Assembly (NCBI GenBank): GCA_903893955.1
Contig: CAITOG010000048.1
Span: 1-7,295 of the forward strand
Reading direction: 5' to 3'
Source of the DNA: an uncultured Actinomycetes bacterium
Lineage (GTDB): Bacteria > Actinomycetota > Acidimicrobiia > Acidimicrobiales > RAAP-2
DNA: 7,295 nucleotides
Numbering within the stretch: the first letter of the stretch is position 1; every line of letters starts with the position of its first letter. A program made the position numbers and the translations under genes. Under the pieces are notes generated by a model, which saw nothing but the letters and a program-made list of their open reading frames with translations, searched no databases and was not told the DNA's origin. Below are positions 5,747 to 7,295 of the stretch, in pieces.

Positions 5747-6882
5747 GTCGAACGGGCCTGGCGATAGCGCTCGATCACGGCCGTGGTCGAGGCATCGTGC
5801 CCCTCGATCGGAGCATCGCTGGTGAGCTCGCCTGCCACCGTCAAGGCGAGCGCCTTGCCGAGCTCGACACCCCACTGGTCGAAGGAGTCGATGCCCCAGA
5901 CAGCTCCCTGGGTGAACACCTCATGCTCATAGAGGGCCACGAGGCGTCCGAGCGCCCGGGGGGTGAGGGACTCGAGCAGCAGCATCGTGCTCGGACGGTT
6001 CCCGGTGAAGGTCCTGAACGGGATCTGCGCTGGTGGCACGCCCGCCTCGGCGACCTCGTGGGCGGTCCTCCCGAACGCGAGTGCCTCGGCCTGGGCGATC
6101 AGGTTCGCCATCAAGAGGTCGTGGCTGTCGTGATGGTCGCTCAATGGCTCGAGGAAGCCGATCAGATCGATCGGGATCAGGCGGGTTCCCTGGTGGAGCA
6201 GCTGGTAGAAGGAGTGCTGCCCGTCGGTGCCGGGCTCTCCCCAGACCACGAGGCCGGTGTCCACGCTGAGCGGCCCACCCTCACGGTCGACGCCCTTGCC
6301 GTTCGACTCCATCTCGAGCTGCTGGAGGTAGGCCGGGAAGCGTGCCAGGTCGGCCGCGTAGGGCATCACGCCAAGCGTCTGGGCACCCAAGAAGCCCGAG
6401 TACCAGACCCGAAGGAGACCAAGCAGGACCGGCAGGTTCTCCTCGAGCGGCGTGGTGGTGAAGTGGACGTCCATGTCGTGGAAGCCAGCCAGCATCTCGG
6501 CGAAGTGCTCTGGTCCGACGAGCAGCATCGTCGACAGACCGATGGCTGAGTCCATCGAGTAGCGCCCCCCGACGAAGTCCCAGAAGCCGAACATCGACGT
6601 CGGAGCGATCCCGAACGCCGCCACCGCGTCCGCGTTGGTGGAGACAGCGACGAAGTGCCGTGCGATGGCGTCTTCTCCGAGTGCTGCGGTCGTCCACGCT
6701 GCCGCCAGGTGGGCGTTGGTCATCGTCTCGAGCGTGGTGAAGGTCTTCGACGAGATGACGAAGAGCGTGGTGGCCGGATCGAGGCCATCCAAGGCGATCT
6801 CGAGATCGGCGCCGTCCACGTTGGCCACGAAGCGAGCCTCGAGGTCCACGTCGACGAAGCGCCGCAGTGCCAGGGCGGCCAT
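5737..6882 (-). pseudogene. pgi: Glucose-6-phosphate isomerase, truncated: N-terminal third missing at a chimeric junction
   Basis: Pgi interconverts glucose-6-phosphate and fructose-6-phosphate. The 381 residues here match Pgi from about where GxxMxxxALR begins. Seen in order (first residue at 6882): SSKTFTTLET (44-53, sugar-phosphate binding), signature DFVGGRYSMDSAIG (102-115), ESNGKG (192-197), WGEPGTDGQHSF (214-225) with the expected catalytic Glu at 216, a conserved His at 254, and signature GIDSFDQWGVELGK (330-343) with the catalytic Lys at 343. The family is about 550 residues in this form, so roughly 160 N-terminal residues are absent, including the GIGGSDLG loop. Upstream in the same frame the sequence is EXO1-like, not Pgi. 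The real bacterial chromosome probably has an intact gene; the truncation marks the junction. pgl follows with a 10-base overlap. Confidence 0.92.
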
Positions 6883-7295
6883 CTGGGCGTCCGCTTCGTA
6901 GGGGGCCACCACAAAAGGAATGGCCGCCTGCCGCAGCTGCACCATGACGCGGGCAGCCATGAGAGGCGTGACGTCCACCGCGCGCTGGAAGCACTCCTGC
7001 GCAGCTGACCGGTTGCCTGGCGTCCACAGCAGCACACGAGGGGCGGGTGACGCGGCGAGAGTGACTACACTTTCGTTCGTCTGTCAAGGCAAACACCACG
7101 CGCGAGGGGGCCACGCACCGGTGCTCAGGTGCTGCTTGCCGCGCTCCATCTGCTCGGTACGACGCCTTCAAGAGGAGCAACACAGCGCGTGAGCCGCCAC
7201 GGGAGCGAGACCCTGGTGGTCGCGCGGCACTCCTTGCGACGCACCGTGCTCTGTCCTCTTCTTCGACGCCTTTGCTGGGCAGCTTGCCCCCGTCG
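6880..7295 (-). CDS. EXO1: Eukaryotic exonuclease 1 (EXO1) fragment, three exons, partial at both ends
   Basis: EXO1 is a nuclear 5'-to-3' exonuclease of the XPG/FEN1 family, active in mismatch repair and recombination. Coding parts on the minus strand: 7295-7245, 7165-7119 and 7016 to about 6880. Spliced, they read DGGKLPSKGVEEEDRA, then RRRTEQMERGKQHLST, then GNRSAAQECFQRAVDVTP, ending FVVAPYEADAQM. The last motif is the I-region signature whose Glu and Asp bind catalytic metal ions (E150 and D152 in human EXO1). The opening Asp corresponds to human D78. The Asp-to-Glu distance is 72 residues in both, from my memory of the human protein, so the splice model needs no gaps. The upstream exons are beyond the window. 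Downstream, EXO1 sequence stops abruptly and Pgi begins. Bacteria have no close EXO1 homologue with introns, so this DNA is eukaryotic; the species is unknown. Confidence 0.87.
7017..7118 (-). other. Spliceosomal intron 2 in the EXO1 fragment (102 bases)
   Basis: The donor is CCG|GTGCGT with the intron's first base at 7118, the same hexamer as in intron 1. The acceptor is TGGACGCCAG|GC ending at 7017, preceded by a C/T-rich stretch. Unspliced, the frame meets a TGA after about 11 codons. Splicing joins a split Gly codon (G+GC) and gives LSTGNRSAAQECF, which matches EXO1 residue for residue in spacing. Confidence 0.8.
7166..7244 (-). other. Spliceosomal intron 1 in the EXO1 fragment (79 bases)
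   Basis: The donor is CG|GTGCGT with the intron's first base at 7244. The acceptor is TTGCTCCTCTTGAAG|G ending at 7166, with a pyrimidine-rich tract and a possible CTCAC branch site before it. The length is not a multiple of three, so reading through it breaks the frame. Removing it joins a split Arg codon (CG+G) and restores the EXO1 alignment. Confidence 0.8.

Noticed and set aside
5737..7035. A single 432-residue glucose-6-phosphate isomerase starting at 7035
   Set aside because: The first about 50 codons are EXO1-like plus intron sequence, not Pgi, and the expected Pgi N-terminal third is missing. The continuous frame is an accident of the junction.
6880..7295. Natural bacterial XPG/FEN-type nuclease domain fused to Pgi as a new system
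   Set aside because: The domain is cut at both ends, needs two introns removed to read through, and lacks the rest of the nuclease. The Pgi part lacks its own N-terminus. A chimera explains this better than a functional fusion.
1..7295. tRNA genes, CRISPR arrays, insertion sequences or phage genes
   Set aside because: No cloverleaf-compatible T-arm with matching stems was found by eye, no regularly spaced repeats, and no transposase, integrase or phage structural protein.

Overview
Most of the window (about 1 to 6,880) reads as GC-rich bacterial DNA, most likely from a high-GC actinobacterium. The secreted Rpf-like protein and the DrrAB-type transporter fit that. I lean towards the Acidimicrobiia from the style of the Rpf-like domain, but this is recall and not a search result. 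The last roughly 415 bases are different: read on the minus strand they encode part of a eukaryotic exonuclease 1 (EXO1) gene, interrupted by two short spliceosomal-type introns. The window is therefore a bacterium/eukaryote chimera.

Layout from left to right: (1) a leftward Baeyer-Villiger monooxygenase gene that runs off the left edge; (2) a short divergent intergenic region with a perfect 10-bp palindrome; (3) a rightward two-gene operon for a DrrA/DrrB-type ABC exporter, with the stop and start codons sharing one base; (4) about 1.2 kb with no supportable gene, holding a sharply AT-rich island and several hairpins; (5) a secreted Rpf/transglycosylase-like protein gene; (6) a strong hairpin between convergent genes; (7) a leftward sugar-phosphate pair, pgl (6-phosphogluconolactonase) overlapped by the end of pgi (glucose-6-phosphate isomerase); (8) the EXO1 fragment, joined in frame to a pgi that lacks its N-terminal third.

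The bacterial genes are ordinary in function. The monooxygenase and the exporter diverge from one control region and could be co-regulated. The Rpf-like protein probably acts on the cell wall. Pgi and Pgl act at the glucose-6-phosphate branch point and in the oxidative pentose phosphate pathway.

The main finding is the right end. Removing two introns with identical GTGCGT donors gives a continuous peptide that aligns with human EXO1 (from memory) without gaps, from the metal-binding Asp of the N region to the Glu and Asp of the I region. It then switches abruptly to Pgi at an ATGGCC stretch. An assembly or amplification chimera is the simplest explanation; a real inter-domain insertion is possible but needs read-level evidence.
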